A stretch of 64,000 nucleotides of DNA from Isobaculum melis. Lineage in GTDB: Bacteria > Bacillota > Bacilli > Lactobacillales > Carnobacteriaceae. The stretch is taken from contig NZ_FOHA01000007.1 of the NCBI RefSeq assembly GCF_900111355.1, forward strand, positions 54,319 through 118,318. Direction: 5' to 3'. The translations under genes were made by a program, and so were the position numbers. The notes under the pieces were generated by a model that was not told the DNA's origin, did no database searches, and was given only the letters and a program-made list of their open reading frames with translations. Each line of letters starts with the position of its first letter. Position 1 is the first letter of the stretch. Below are positions 31,989 to 42,040 of this stretch, in pieces.

Positions 31989-34900
31989 TTAATCTTCAGT
32001 GTGTTCAGTTCCTGCTAATGCATCTGCTTCAGCTCTTAATTTCGCTTGTTCTTCTGCATATTTGCTTAATGCGTCAATGTTTACGATATCATCGTCATCA
32101 TCTAAATCACGCAACTCAATTTCTTCATCATTTTTATCCAGAACTTTCATATCTAAACCAAGTGCTTGTAATTCTTTTACAAGTACGCGGAATGATTCAG
32201 GTACGCCTGGTTTTGGAATTGGCTCGCCTTTAACGATGGCCTCGTAAGTTTTCACACGACCTACAACGTCATCTGATTTATAAGTCAAGATTTCTTGTAG
32301 GGTATATGCAGCACCATAAGCTTCTAGTGCCCAAACTTCCATCTCACCGAAACGTTGTCCACCAAATTGTGCTTTACCACCAAGAGGTTGTTGCGTTACT
32401 AATGAGTAAGGTCCAGTTGAACGTGCATGCAATTTATCATCAACCATGTGTGCTAATTTGATCATATACATCACACCAACAGAAACACGGTTATCAAATG
32501 GCTCACCGCTACGACCATCATAAAGAACAGTTTTCGCATCATTTGCCATGCCTGCTTCACGAACAGTTTCCCAAACATCTTCTTCACTTGCACCATCAAA
32601 GACTGGTGTTGCAACATGAATACCTAGTTGACGTGCAGCCATACCTAAGTGCAATTCAAGAACTTGCCCAATATTCATACGAGAAGGAACCCCTAATGGG
32701 TTTAACATGATATCAACGGGTGTGCCATCTGGCATGAAAGGCATATCTTCTTCTGGCATAATGCGAGAAACAACCCCTTTATTACCATGACGTCCAGCCA
32801 TTTTATCTCCTTCGTGAATTTTACGTTTTTGAACGATATAAACACGAACAAGCATGTTAACGCCTGGAGATAATTCATCTCCACCTTCACGAGTGAAGAT
32901 TTTCACATCGTGAACAATTCCACCACCACCATGTGGTACGCGTAATGAAGTATCTCTTACTTCACGTGCTTTTTCACCAAAGATTGCGTGTAATAGACGT
33001 TCTTCAGCTGATAATTCCGTAACCCCTTTAGGCGTTACTTTACCAACTAATAAATCACCATCTTTAACTTCTGCACCAATACGGATAATTCCGAATTCGT
33101 CTAAGTCTTTTAACGCTTCTTCCCCTACGTTAGGGATTTCGCGTGTAATTTCTTCAGGTCCTAATTTTGTATCACGAGCTTCTGATTCGTATTCTTCAAT
33201 ATGAATAGAAGTGTAAACATCATCTTTTACAAGACGTTCACTCATGATAATCGCATCTTCATAGTTATAACCTTCCCAAGTCATGAAGGCTACTAAAACG
33301 TTTTGTCCTAAAGCCATTTCACCAGCTTCCATTGAAGAACCATCTGCTAAGATTTCACTCTTATCAACACGATCTCCTAAAGAAACGATTGGACGTTGGT
33401 TATAACATGTACCAGAGTTAGAACGACGGAATTTTGTAATGCTGTATTTATCCAATGCGCCATTGTCACGACGAACGTGAACTGATTTTGCATCAACAAA
33501 TTCTACAACACCTTCATGCTTACAAATTAATGCAGCACCAGAGTCATGCGCAGCAATATATTCCATACCTGTACCAACTAAAGGTGATTTAGGGTTAATC
33601 AACGGAACAGCTTGACGTTGCATGTTCGCTCCCATAAGTGCACGGTTACTATCATCGTTTTCCAAGAAAGGAATACATGATGTCGCAACTGCAACTACTT
33701 GTTTTGGAGATACGTCCATGTAGTCAACACGGTCAATTGAAATTTCTAAGTTTTCATTACGTAAACGTGCCATAACAATGTCATCTACAAAGCTTGCATC
33801 TTCATTTAATAATGAGTTTGCTTGAGCAACCACATAGTGATCTTCCTCGTCAGCTGTTAGATAATCAATTTGTTCAGTTACAATACCTGTTTCACGGTCA
33901 ACACGACGGTAAGGTGTTTCAATGAAACCATAACGGTTTACTTTTGCATAACTTGATAAGCTGTTAATCAGCCCGATATTTGGACCCTCAGGTGTTTCAA
34001 TCGGACACATACGACCATAGTGAGAGTAATGCACGTCACGCACTTCATAACCAGCACGGTCACGGGTTAAACCACCAGGCCCTAAGGCTGATAGACGACG
34101 TTTGTGTGTTAACTCACCAAGCGGATTGGTTTGATCCATGAATTGAGACAATTGTGAAGAACCAAAGAATTCTTTAATTGCTGCAACTACTGGACGGATG
34201 TTGATTAATTGTTGTGGTGTGACAGTCGCAATATCTTGAATCGACATACGCTCACGAACCACACGTTCCATACGTGATAAACCAATACGGAATTGATTTT
34301 GTAGTAATTCCCCAACTGAACGAATACGACGGTTACCTAAATGATCAATATCATCAGTTTGACCGATTCCTTCTTGTAAGTTAAAGAAATAGCTCATTGA
34401 AGCAAGAATATCTGCCGGCATAATGTTTTTCACAGTTTCCACAATATTCCCATTACCAATCACGTTAACTGTACGTTCTGGGTCAAGTGGTGATTCAACT
34501 TTCACAATTTGCAAATCAATTGGCTCAGCTGAAACACTATCTTCACTTGGGTAGAAGGTTACTTTATTTAAACCAGCATCTAAGAATGGTGCTAACTCAT
34601 CAATTTTAGCGCGATCTAGGAAGGTTCCTTTTTCTGCTAAAATTTCGCCAGTTTCAGCATCCACTAATGTTTCTGCTAATGTTAAGTTTAATAAACGGGT
34701 TTTAAGGTTTAATTTTTTGTTCACTTTATAACGACCTACATTTGCAAGGTCATAACGTTTTGGATCAAAGAAGCGGGCATTTAATAGGTTTCTTGAGCTA
34801 TCTGCTGTTTTAGGCTCACCTGGACGTAAACGTTCGTATACATCTTTTAATGCTTCTTCTGTTCTAGAATCTTCAGCGTTTTTGTGAACATCTTTTTCTA

Positions 34901-35561
34901 AAGTCAGATGTAAACTAGCATTTTCGCCAAAAATTTCTAAAATCGCATCGTCTGAACCAAATCCTAAAGCACGAACTAAAACAGTTAAAGGAATTTTTCT
35001 TGTACGGTCAATACGAACGTAAGAAATATCTTTAGCATCTGTTTCATATTCTAGCCATGCACCACGGTTTGGGATAACAGTTGAACCAAAGCCAATTTTA
35101 CCATTTTTGTCTGCTTTTTCATGGAAATAAACACCTGGAGAACGTACTAATTGAGAAACAATAACACGTTCAGCACCATTGATAACAAAGGTACCCATTT
35201 CTGTCATTAGTGGGAAGTCACCAAAGAATACATCTTGGTCTTTTACTTCGCCTGTTTCTTTGTTAATTAAACGTAATTTAACGTGTAATGGCGCAGAATA
35301 GTTTGCATCATGAGAACGTGCTTCCTCAACTGTATATTTTGGTTCACGCAACTCATAATCAATAAACTCTAATGATAGATTCCCTGCAAAATCATCGATT
35401 GGTGAAATATCTTTAAACATTTCACGTAATCCCTCATCTAGGAACCATTGGTACGAATCTGATTGAATTTCAATCAAGTTTGGTAATTCTAATACCTCGC
35501 TGATTCGTGCGAAGCTTCTTCGTGTACGGTGTTTTCCGTAATCTACTAAGTGGCCTGCCAA
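31989..35561 (-). CDS. rpoB: RNA polymerase beta subunit
   Basis: 1190 residues, near the Bacillus length. I start at TTG ([12 protein letters not shown]), eight bases after GAGGGG; a GTG three codons earlier would abut that site, and related rpoB genes also use TTG here. The rifampicin-binding cluster ([22 protein letters not shown]) is present with sensitive-type residues. Transcribed from a consensus promoter with a leader of about 250 bases. Confidence 0.97.
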   Translation of the reverse strand: MAGHLVDYGKHRTRRSFARISEVLELPNLIEIQSDSYQWFLDEGLREMFKDISPIDDFAGNLSLEFIDYELREPKYTVEEARSHDANYSAPLHVKLRLINKETGEVKDQDVFFGDFPLMTEMGTFVINGAERVIVSQLVRSPGVYFHEKADKNGKIGFGSTVIPNRGAWLEYETDAKDISYVRIDRTRKIPLTVLVRALGFGSDDAILEIFGENASLHLTLEKDVHKNAEDSRTEEALKDVYERLRPGEPKTADSSRNLLNARFFDPKRYDLANVGRYKVNKKLNLKTRLLNLTLAETLVDAETGEILAEKGTFLDRAKIDELAPFLDAGLNKVTFYPSEDSVSAEPIDLQIVKVESPLDPERTVNVIGNGNIVETVKNIMPADILASMSYFFNLQEGIGQTDDIDHLGNRRIRSVGELLQNQFRIGLSRMERVVRERMSIQDIATVTPQQLINIRPVVAAIKEFFGSSQLSQFMDQTNPLGELTHKRRLSALGPGGLTRDRAGYEVRDVHYSHYGRMCPIETPEGPNIGLINSLSSYAKVNRYGFIETPYRRVDRETGIVTEQIDYLTADEEDHYVVAQANSLLNEDASFVDDIVMARLRNENLEISIDRVDYMDVSPKQVVAVATSCIPFLENDDSNRALMGANMQRQAVPLINPKSPLVGTGMEYIAAHDSGAALICKHEGVVEFVDAKSVHVRRDNGALDKYSITKFRRSNSGTCYNQRPIVSLGDRVDKSEILADGSSMEAGEMALGQNVLVAFMTWEGYNYEDAIIMSERLVKDDVYTSIHIEEYESEARDTKLGPEEITREIPNVGEEALKDLDEFGIIRIGAEVKDGDLLVGKVTPKGVTELSAEERLLHAIFGEKAREVRDTSLRVPHGGGGIVHDVKIFTREGGDELSPGVNMLVRVYIVQKRKIHEGDKMAGRHGNKGVVSRIMPEEDMPFMPDGTPVDIMLNPLGVPSRMNIGQVLELHLGMAARQLGIHVATPVFDGASEEDVWETVREAGMANDAKTVLYDGRSGEPFDNRVSVGVMYMIKLAHMVDDKLHARSTGPYSLVTQQPLGGKAQFGGQRFGEMEVWALEAYGAAYTLQEILTYKSDDVVGRVKTYEAIVKGEPIPKPGVPESFRVLVKELQALGLDMKVLDKNDEEIELRDLDDDDDIVNIDALSKYAEEQAKLRAEADALAGTEHTED

Positions 35562-35684
35562 CCTATTCACCCCTCAAAATTATTATTTATCGTAGCTTTT
35601 AGCTTACATAAAAACTAGATTGTTACAAAAATGTTTCATTTATTAAAATTAGGTAACAAATGACTTTTTAGCCAGTTTTTACGC

Positions 35685-35750
35685 AAAAAAAATACAAAAG
35701 GAAAGTGATTTCTTTTTTAAAATTCACGTTTTCTTTTGTTTCCCTTATCA
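35685..35750 (-). promoter_or_regulatory. Hairpin with T-run in the rpoB leader
   Basis: On the minus strand CAAAAGAAAACGTGA pairs imperfectly with TCACTTTCCTTTTG and is followed by TATTTTTTTT. It looks like an attenuator within the 5' UTR. Lactic acid bacteria are known to carry a conserved Lacto-rpoB leader; whether this is that motif needs a covariance search. Confidence 0.55.
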
Positions 35751-35817
35751 AAACCCACTACGGACAATATTTCGCAGCTCGATTTTTTGCTAGCAGATAC
35801 GCTATTTGCATCAGGTA

Positions 35818-35846
35818 ATTATACAGCGATAGGCTTTTTTTGTCAA
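35818..35846 (-). promoter_or_regulatory. Promoter of rpoBC
   Basis: Perfect consensus on the minus strand: TTGACA (35841-35846), 17 bases, TATAAT (35818-35823). Confidence 0.92.
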
Positions 35847-35876
35847 TAGCTTAGCACTCGCATTTTCTCTTCAAAC

Positions 35877-35912
35877 AAAAAAAAGACCCTTTTTATCAAA
35901 TAGGATCTTTTA
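35877..35912 (-). terminator. Terminator after the methyltransferase gene
   Basis: Stem AAAAGATCC / GGGTCTTTT (one wobble) with a run of eight T on the minus strand. Confidence 0.75.
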
Positions 35913-35921
35913 CCCAAATCA

Positions 35922-36530
35922 TTAACTCTCTTTCACACTCTCAATAATAAAATAACCTTTATCTTTTTTGATGATTTCAGCATTTCCAAAAGTATCTGCC
36001 ATTTTTTGTTGTGCGCTTGGTGCACCTTGTTTCTTTTGGATGACAATGACTAGTTTACCACCAACTGCTAGAAGTTGATAAGCACCTTCTAAAATAGCAT
36101 GTACAACTTTTTTCCCAGCTCTAATTGGCGGATTACTAATAATTAGCGCAAAGCTCTCTCCAGCTACTTGCTCATAAACTGACGATTCATGAATATTGGT
36201 ATTGAATAATTGATTTTCGATTGCATTTTTTGTAGCCAATTCTATTGCCCGTAGATTCACATCCACCATTTCTACTGTGCGTTCTGGATTTTCTTTTGCT
36301 ACAGCTAGTCCCATTGGACCATAGCCACACCCTACATCTAAGATATTCCCAGAAACTAATCCCTCAAAATCCAGGATTTCTATTAATAGTCTAGAACCAA
36401 AATCGACTGTTTTTTTTGAAAAAACACCGCTATCTGTATAAAAAGTGAAGGTTTTATTTCTTAATTGATACTGCCATTTGTCTAATTGATGCTTGGCACT
36501 TGGGGTATTTGTATAATAATGATCGCTCAT
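35922..36530 (-). CDS. RsmC-like class I SAM methyltransferase
   Basis: 202 residues, single-domain relative of the rRNA guanine-N2 methyltransferase RsmC. SAM motif DVGCGYGPMG (about 67-76) and catalytic motif SNPPIRAGK (about 136-144) are present. The position between rplL and rpoB is that of Bacillus ybxB, whose exact substrate is not settled, so I assign family only. Confidence 0.88.
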   Translation of the reverse strand: MSDHYYTNTPSAKHQLDKWQYQLRNKTFTFYTDSGVFSKKTVDFGSRLLIEILDFEGLVSGNILDVGCGYGPMGLAVAKENPERTVEMVDVNLRAIELATKNAIENQLFNTNIHESSVYEQVAGESFALIISNPPIRAGKKVVHAILEGAYQLLAVGGKLVIVIQKKQGAPSAQQKMADTFGNAEIIKKDKGYFIIESVKES

Positions 36531-36600
36531 GATTCATTGTCCTCGTTTCTAATTCTTATCTTCTTTATATTCTACACTGTTTCTCCTCTTTTATAAAGAC

Positions 36601-36632
36601 AAAAAAAGCTGCAGGATTTCTCCTACAGCTTC
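36601..36632 (-). terminator. Terminator after rplL
   Basis: 11-bp stem AAGCTGTAGGA / TCCTGCAGCTT (one wobble), loop GAAA, then a T-run. Confidence 0.9.
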
Positions 36633-36648
36633 GAAATATTCAATTGAA

Positions 36649-37017
36649 TTATTTTAAGTTTACGCCAGCGCCAACTTCTTCAAGTTGTGCTTTCATCGCT
36701 TCAGCGTCATCTTTAGAAAGAGCTTCTTTGATAACTGATGGAGCGCCATCTACTAATTCTTTAGCTTCTTTCAAGCCAAGGCCAGTAGCTTCACGTACAA
36801 CTTTGATAACTTTAATTTTTTGGTCGCCTGCTGAAGTTAATTCAACTGCGAATTCTGTTTGTTCTTCACCAGCTGCTGCTCCGCCTGCTGCTGCTGCCGC
36901 TACAGGAGCTGCTGCAGTAACACCAAATTCTTCTTCGATTGCTTTTACTAAGTCATTTAATTCTAATACTGTTGATTCTTTTAAATCAGCAATAATTTGT
37001 TCAACGTTTAATGCCAT
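36649..37017 (-). CDS. rplL: 50S ribosomal protein L7/L12
   Basis: Stalk protein that recruits translation GTPases; present as dimers on L10. 122 residues: N-terminal dimer domain, alanine-glycine hinge near residues 34-48, and the globular end containing [19 protein letters not shown]. It follows rplJ in the usual pair. Confidence 0.98.
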   Translation of the reverse strand: MALNVEQIIADLKESTVLELNDLVKAIEEEFGVTAAAPVAAAAAGGAAAGEEQTEFAVELTSAGDQKIKVIKVVREATGLGLKEAKELVDGAPSVIKEALSKDDAEAMKAQLEEVGAGVNLK

Positions 37018-37075
37018 GATATGTTTCCTCCATTTTTTGGTTGTTTTTTTGTTTTAAGCATAGATTAGGCTGCGA

Positions 37076-37576
37076 TTAAGCAACTTCCTCTTTTTGTTCT
37101 GCAACTGCTTTGATAGCAAGTGCAGTGTTGCGTACTGGTGCTTGAAGCACTGATAGTAGCATTGAAAGTAAACCTTCGCGACTTGGTAGAGACGCAAGAG
37201 CGTTAATTTCTTCAGTTGAAGCAACTTTACCTTCGATAACGCCTGCTTTAATTTCTAAAGCTTCGTGACCTTTAGCAAATTCAGCCATAATTTTTGCTGG
37301 AGCAATAACGTCTTCATTACTAAAAGCAACGGCTGTTGGGCCTGCAAATGCTTCTTTCAATCCGTCTAAACCAGCTTTTTCTGAAGCGCGAATTAATAGA
37401 GAGTTTTTGATAACTTTCATTTCAACGCCTGCTTCACGTAATTGTTTACGAAGTTCAGTTACTTCTTCAACAGTTAAACCACGGTAATCTACAACTACGA
37501 TAGAAGCTGCTGCTTCGATTTTAGTTTGTAATTCACCAACTAATTGTTCTTTAATTGCGATTGCTGCTTGACTCAT
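37076..37576 (-). CDS. rplJ: 50S ribosomal protein L10
   Basis: Base of the stalk, 166 residues. It has [20 protein letters not shown] near residues 28-47 and a helical C-terminal tail that binds L7/L12. Preceded by AGGAGGTGA and an L10-type leader through which the protein is known to repress its own operon. Confidence 0.98.
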   Translation of the reverse strand: MSQAAIAIKEQLVGELQTKIEAAASIVVVDYRGLTVEEVTELRKQLREAGVEMKVIKNSLLIRASEKAGLDGLKEAFAGPTAVAFSNEDVIAPAKIMAEFAKGHEALEIKAGVIEGKVASTEEINALASLPSREGLLSMLLSVLQAPVRNTALAIKAVAEQKEEVA

Positions 37577-37599
37577 TTACATGTTCACCTCCTGATCAT

Positions 37600-37745
37600 T
37601 CATCTGGCAGGATTTATGTTTGAATAAACAAAAAACCTCATGTCACCGTAGACATAGAGGGTTGATTTATGTTTTTCACATAGTATCCTCGGTAGGAGAT
37701 TAAGGCTTGCGCCACCTACTGTCTTCGGTAATATTTAATTAACCT
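37600..37745 (-). promoter_or_regulatory. Ribosomal L10 leader
   Basis: The minus-strand RNA contains ACAGTAGGTGGC and TTAATCTCCTACCGAGG, the hallmark paired segments of the L10 leader, followed by a terminator-like hairpin CCTCTATGTC / GACATGAGG (37636-37660) with TTTTTT. Fits autoregulated rplJ-rplL expression. Confidence 0.85.
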
Positions 37746-37750
37746 AGATG

Positions 37751-37779
37751 ATTATACCAAGTATCTCCATCTAGGTCAA
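37751..37779 (-). promoter_or_regulatory. Promoter of rplJ-rplL
   Basis: Minus-strand TTGACC (37774-37779), 17 bases, TATAAT (37751-37756). Confidence 0.88.
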
Positions 37780-37799
37780 TTCATTTTTAATTTTGGTAA

Positions 37800-38489
37800 T
37801 TAGAAAGAACCTTGATCAACTTTCACACCAGGACCAAATGTTGTTGTAACAGTAATGTTTTTAATATATTGGCCTTTTGCAGAAGAAGGTTTCACTTTTA
37901 ACATTGTATCGTTAATTGTAGTGAAGTTCTCAACTAGTTTAGTATCATCAAATGAAACTTTACCGATTGGAACATGTACGTTACCAGCTTTATCAACACG
38001 GTAAGTTACTTTACCAGCTTTGATTTCATCAATTGCTTTTGTAACATCCATTGTAACAGTACCAGTTTTAGGGTTAGGCATTAAACCTTTAGGTCCTAAT
38101 ACACGTCCTAGACGACCAACTTCAGCCATCATATCTGGTGTTGCTACGATAACGTCGAAATCGAACCATCCGCCGTTAATTTTTTGAACAAGATCAGAAT
38201 CACCTACGTAATCTGCACCTGCTGCTTCCGCTTCTTTAGCTTTTTCACCTTTAGCGAATACTAAAACGCGTTGTGTTTTACCTGTTCCATGTGGAAGAAC
38301 AACTGCCCCACGAATTTGTTGGTCAGCTTTCTTAGGGTCAACACCAAGTCTATATGCAACTTCAACAGTTGCATCAAATTTAGCAAAGTTAACTTTTTTA
38401 ACTAGTGCTACTGCCTCTTCTACTGAATAAGCGTTCATTGCATCAATTTGCTTCACAGCATCTTGATATTGTTTGCTCTTTTTAGCCAT
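37800..38489 (-). CDS. rplA: 50S ribosomal protein L1
   Basis: L1-stalk protein that guides E-site tRNA. 229 residues with the signature [20 protein letters not shown] (about 123-142). Downstream of rplK; in many bacteria L1 also binds its own mRNA, not tested here. Confidence 0.98.
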   Translation of the reverse strand: MAKKSKQYQDAVKQIDAMNAYSVEEAVALVKKVNFAKFDATVEVAYRLGVDPKKADQQIRGAVVLPHGTGKTQRVLVFAKGEKAKEAEAAGADYVGDSDLVQKINGGWFDFDVIVATPDMMAEVGRLGRVLGPKGLMPNPKTGTVTMDVTKAIDEIKAGKVTYRVDKAGNVHVPIGKVSFDDTKLVENFTTINDTMLKVKPSSAKGQYIKNITVTTTFGPGVKVDQGSF

Positions 38490-38588
38490 TGTTTTTCCTC
38501 CTTGATTGTGGTTATAACGGTTTAACCTCCCACTTAATCCGCGTCCCTAGACACGATAAGATACGTAAGAAGTTACTCATGTGGAATA

Positions 38589-39014
38589 TTAATCTTCGAT
38601 TGTGATTCCCATGCTTCTTGCAGTACCTTCAACCATTAACATCGCTGCTTCCACAGTCGCTGCATTTAGGTCAGGCATTTTAGTTTCAGCGATTTCTTTT
38701 ACTTTATCGCGTTTTAATGTTGCTACTTTGTTACGGTTTGGTTCACCTGATCCAGATTCAATACCGGCAGCTTTTTTAAGCAATACTGCAGCTGGTGGTG
38801 TTTTTGTAATAAATGTAAATGAACGGTCTTCAAATACAGAAATTACTACTGGAATGATTAAACCTGCTTGATCAGCTGTACGTGCATTGAATTCTTTACA
38901 GAATCCCATGATGTTCACACCGGCTTGACCTAATGCAGGACCTACTGGTGGAGCTGGATTTGCTTTACCTGCAGGAATTTGCAATTTAACGAGTTTCATA
39001 ACTTTTTTAGCCAC
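38589..39014 (-). CDS. rplK: 50S ribosomal protein L11
   Basis: Protein of the GTPase-associated centre. I start it at the GTG at 39014 (141 residues, [16 protein letters not shown]) because AAGGAGG lies eight bases upstream; the longer open frame (24 codons more) runs through the leader and is not L11-like. [22 protein letters not shown] is intact. Confidence 0.97.
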   Translation of the reverse strand: MAKKVMKLVKLQIPAGKANPAPPVGPALGQAGVNIMGFCKEFNARTADQAGLIIPVVISVFEDRSFTFITKTPPAAVLLKKAAGIESGSGEPNRNKVATLKRDKVKEIAETKMPDLNAATVEAAMLMVEGTARSMGITIED

Positions 39015-39101
39015 GAGACATACCTCCTTAAGTCCGTGATGTGGTTTAATGGGGATGATAATTTCCCCTCCCACGTTCGTATGCATAAAACATACGGGAA
39101 T

Positions 39102-39130
39102 ACTATAACATTTTTAGCGGGTCAAAGCAA
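39102..39130 (-). promoter_or_regulatory. Promoter of rplK-rplA
   Basis: Minus-strand TTGCTT (39125-39130), 17 bases, TATAGT (39102-39107). Confidence 0.75.
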
Positions 39131-39147
39131 CCTATTTTCTACGAAAT

Positions 39148-39180
39148 AAAGATGACAACCAAATTGCATTGTCATCTTTA
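39148..39180 (-). terminator. Terminator-like hairpin after nusG
   Basis: 11-bp stem AAAGATGACAA / TTGTCATCTTT; T-run is short (TTTATTTC), so termination may be partial. Confidence 0.7.
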
Positions 39181-39183
39181 TTC

Positions 39184-39726
39184 TTATAATTTATCTACTT
39201 GCTCAAAATCAAGTTCAGCGCTAGTTTCGCGACCAAACATATCCACACTTACTTTTAATTTCCATTTTTCATTATCAATTTCAATGATTTTTCCAGATAA
39301 ACCTTGGAAAGCTCCTTCAATGATCGTTACTAAATCGCCTACTTCGAAATCAATTTCTTGATGACGCGTGCTAATACCTAAGCGTCTTAAAATAACTTCA
39401 ATTTCTTCTGGTAACAATGGTGCCGGTTTACTACCTGCGCCATGTGAGCCAACAAACCCTGTTACGCCTGGTGTGTTACGAACCACATACCAAGAATCGT
39501 CTGTCATTGTCATTTCTACAAGAACATAACCTGGGAAAGTTTTTTTCATATTTGTTTTTTCTTTACCATTTTTCATTTCTGTTTCTTCTTCTTCAGGAAC
39601 AACTACACGAAAGATATAATTTTCCATTCCCATACTACTAGCACGAGATTCGATATTTTGTTTCACTTTATTTTCATAGCCTGAATACGTATGGAGTACG
39701 TACCAATTCTTTTCTACGGTTTCCAT
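39184..39726 (-). CDS. nusG: Transcription termination/antitermination factor NusG
   Basis: 180 residues. NGN domain 1-115 starts NWYVLHTYSGYENKVKQNI; a KOW domain (VGDLVTIIEGAFQGLSGKI) fills the C-terminus. Binds RNA polymerase to modulate pausing. Order rpmG-secE-nusG-rplK matches Bacillus. Confidence 0.98.
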   Translation of the reverse strand: METVEKNWYVLHTYSGYENKVKQNIESRASSMGMENYIFRVVVPEEEETEMKNGKEKTNMKKTFPGYVLVEMTMTDDSWYVVRNTPGVTGFVGSHGAGSKPAPLLPEEIEVILRRLGISTRHQEIDFEVGDLVTIIEGAFQGLSGKIIEIDNEKWKLKVSVDMFGRETSAELDFEQVDKL

Positions 39727-39763
39727 TATGATTCTCCTCTTTCTGATTGGTTCAATTTTTTTG

Positions 39764-39803
39764 TAAAATAAAAAACCCTCTTTAAAATGAAGTTGAAGGT
39801 TTT
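39764..39803 (-). other. Weak hairpin between secE and nusG
   Basis: AAAACCTTCAACTT with AAAGAGGGTTTT and a following T-rich stretch on the minus strand; possible attenuator, poorly paired. Confidence 0.35.
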
Positions 39804-39870
39804 GTAACGTCGTTCTCGCTAGCCATTATACCATCCATAAAATGGGAACGCTAGTGATTTGTTGTAGTTT

Positions 39871-40050
39871 CTATAAAAACAAATTAAATAAAGCTGTGAT
39901 ACCTAAGTCTACTAAGAAAAAGAAAGCAACTGCAAAGGCTACTGTTAATAAAACAACACCTGTATATTTTCTTAATTCTTTACCTGTAGGCCAGGTTACT
40001 TGTTTCATTTCATCTTTTACACTTTTAAAAAAGCCAAAAATCTTTCCCAT
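39871..40050 (-). CDS. secE: Preprotein translocase subunit SecE
   Basis: 59 residues read from the minus strand between nusG and rpmG: MGKIFGFFKSVKDEMKQVTW followed by PTGKEL and a single membrane helix (about 31-55). The DEMKQVTWP signature is typical of the short Gram-positive SecE. GAGGAGG precedes the ATG. It stabilises SecY in the membrane. Confidence 0.95.
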   Translation of the reverse strand: MGKIFGFFKSVKDEMKQVTWPTGKELRKYTGVVLLTVAFAVAFFFLVDLGITALFNLFL

Positions 40051-40094
40051 CTTTAAATCCTCCTCAAGCTGTTTCTCTCATGATTTTATGTCAT

Positions 40095-40244
40095 TTATTT
40101 TGTTTCGCGGTGAATTGTATGTTGATTACAATATTTACAAAATTTCTTTACTTCAAGTCTTTCAGTACGATTCCCTTCATTTACACGTTTAGTATAATTT
40201 CTTGAACCGCATACTGAGCAGGCAAGCGCCATTTTTTTACTCAT
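40095..40244 (-). CDS. rpmG: 50S ribosomal protein L33, zinc-binding type
   Basis: 49 residues read from the minus strand: Cys9-x2-Cys12 and Cys36-x2-Cys39 form the zinc ribbon, with the [17 protein letters not shown] end typical of L33. Start at MSKK; an ATG four codons later is possible. Followed by secE, as in Bacillus. Confidence 0.93.
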   Translation of the reverse strand: MSKKMALACSVCGSRNYTKRVNEGNRTERLEVKKFCKYCNQHTIHRETK

Positions 40245-40276
40245 AATCTACTCATCCTTCCTGCTACATCGTATTT

Positions 40277-40305
40277 AATTTACCATTCAAACGCGTGAGT
40301 GTCAA
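40277..40305 (-). promoter_or_regulatory. Promoter of rpmG-secE
   Basis: Minus-strand TTGACA (40300-40305), 17 bases, TAAATT (40277-40282). Confidence 0.82.
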
Positions 40306-40360
40306 TTTTTATTTTTGGATAAATCAAGAAAAAATAGAGGTTACATAAGAGGCTGATTGA

Positions 40361-40948
40361 TTAATAGAAGCTATTTCTTAATTTTTTTCGGCATCTTTCA
40401 AGTCCATTTTTCACTTGGTTTTCTTCGCAAGACAATGTTTCTGCAATGTCAGAAATAGATTGTTGATATAAATTTTGGTTAAACACTTTTTTCTCATAGG
40501 GAGATAGTTGTTGAAAATATTCTGTAAAATCCTCATGGATGGTTACTTGTTTGTATGTAATATCATCTTGCTGGTCATTCATCATGAGTTCTTGTTGCCC
40601 GTTCTTCTCATAAATAGCATCTAAGGACACATACTCTTTATCAATTTTTCTTTTTTGTGCTGCATCTTTTCGAATCAAACTAAAAATATGATGTTTAAAG
40701 CTTAATTTAAAAAAATTTCCAAAGGTATGTCCTTTTTCTGGATCGTATCTCAAAATCGTTTGATAAAAGCTTAACATGGCTTCTTGAAACCAGTCAGCGT
40801 CTTCAAAGCCTTTTAAATAATAGGTACGCATCATTTTCAAAACAATGGGTTTGTATTGTTCAAAAAATGGTAAAAAGGAATCAAACTGACCTTGTTGTAT
40901 GAAACGGATAGTTGCTAAATCTTGTTCTGTTACTCTATTATCCTTAAT
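40361..40948 (-). CDS. SigH/ComX-like sigma-70 family factor, probable ATT start
   Basis: Alternative sigma factor with region 2 (FEDADWFQEAMLSFYQTILRYD) and region 4 (YEKKVFNQNLYQQSISDIAETL). Position next to rpmG-secE-nusG is that of Bacillus sigH. The frame is open without ATG, GTG or TTG back to a TGA at 40955-40957; the first start behind a Shine-Dalgarno (GGGTGA, six bases) is ATT at 40948, giving 195 residues with the expected N-terminal VTEQDLATIRFIQQGQFDSF. Using TTG at 40840 would cut 36 residues from region 2. Sigma H relatives control competence or the post-exponential phase; targets here are unknown. Confidence 0.8.
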   Translation of the reverse strand: MKDNRVTEQDLATIRFIQQGQFDSFLPFFEQYKPIVLKMMRTYYLKGFEDADWFQEAMLSFYQTILRYDPEKGHTFGNFFKLSFKHHIFSLIRKDAAQKRKIDKEYVSLDAIYEKNGQQELMMNDQQDDITYKQVTIHEDFTEYFQQLSPYEKKVFNQNLYQQSISDIAETLSCEENQVKNGLERCRKKLRNSFY

Positions 40949-41053
40949 GGCTACTCACCCTTCCCAATTCAACAGCCTCTTATGTTGCAAATAGCTTAAC
41001 ATAGCTCTAATTATTTGAAAAGGGGAATAGCTATTCTATTTAAATCTATACTT

Positions 41054-42025
41054 TCATTTGAAAAACAAACTAATCAGAAGCACAAAACATTCAATACTAT
41101 TGATGATTATTAAATTTTTAACCGATAACACAAAGGTTTCAGATTTTACCTGTTTTTGATTAAAAAGTTTTAAATTTTTATAAACAGGAATCATGGCTAC
41201 TAGGCTGACTAACATCAATGGGTGAAAAACCCCGATTAGCACAGCAACAATCACCGATAAAAACGATAAGATATACAATAGATTAAACAATTTAACCGCA
41301 GTTTGTTTTCCTATATAATAAGGTAAGGTATAACGATGGTTTAAAATATCCTCATCTAAATCGCAAATGTTATTCGCCATCATGAGGTTTGCAATTGTAA
41401 AGATACCTGGTAAGGAGACGAGCACCATCACAAGTAGCTCTTCAATATTGCCTTTTAAAAGGAAAAAGCCATCTTCAATCTGAAAGGACAGAATAGATAA
41501 ATCATAGACATTCACATACATACTAATAAAGAAAATACCAAAGCCCATGGTGACACCTGAAAAAATTTCGCCAAGCGGCATACGGGAAAGAGGAACTGGA
41601 CCAAAAGTGTAGAAAACCCCAATACCAAAGCAAAGCATCCCCACAAATAATAAGAACACATTTGTTCTCACAACCAAAACAAGACCTAGAATAGTAGCCA
41701 TTGTCAGCATCAGAAAGATGAGGGTTACAACTGTTTTTTCTGGAATATTTTCCTGACCAATGACATTAGATTGTTTCCGATAATCATAATCATGTTGATC
41801 TGTCGCTTTTTTAAAATCCATATAATTATTAATTGTAGTGGTTGTCAAATCAAATAATATCATCGCAATAAAGAAAATAAAGGTATTCAAAATTTTTATT
41901 TCTCCAAATCGATAAAACGTAAACAGTATCCCCATTACAAATGGAAATACACTGGCAATCTTGGTTTGAATTTCAACTAGTTTTAAAAATGTTTTTATCT
42001 GCACAAACCTATCCTCTTTTCTCAC
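41054..42025 (-). CDS. dmkA: DmkA, UbiA-family prenyltransferase for EET demethylmenaquinone
   Basis: 323-residue membrane protein with about eight helices. UbiA motifs NNYMDFKKATDQHDYD (about 66-81) and NNICDLDEDILNHRYTLP (second Asp-rich loop) bind prenyl diphosphate-Mg. It should attach the DmkB polyprenyl chain to dihydroxynaphthoate, forming the quinone dedicated to electron transfer. Downstream of fmnB by 15 bases, so likely one operon. The name rests on the locus matching the Listeria EET cluster; MenA-like activity is the alternative view. Confidence 0.82.
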   Translation of the reverse strand: MRKEDRFVQIKTFLKLVEIQTKIASVFPFVMGILFTFYRFGEIKILNTFIFFIAMILFDLTTTTINNYMDFKKATDQHDYDYRKQSNVIGQENIPEKTVVTLIFLMLTMATILGLVLVVRTNVFLLFVGMLCFGIGVFYTFGPVPLSRMPLGEIFSGVTMGFGIFFISMYVNVYDLSILSFQIEDGFFLLKGNIEELLVMVLVSLPGIFTIANLMMANNICDLDEDILNHRYTLPYYIGKQTAVKLFNLLYILSFLSVIVAVLIGVFHPLMLVSLVAMIPVYKNLKLFNQKQVKSETFVLSVKNLIIINSIECFVLLISLFFK

Positions 42026-42040
42026 ATCATCTAATCCTAT

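Noticed and set aside
40361..40840. Sigma factor starting at TTG 40840
   Set aside because: It would remove part of region 2, has no ribosome site, and leaves 36 sigma-like codons unexplained.
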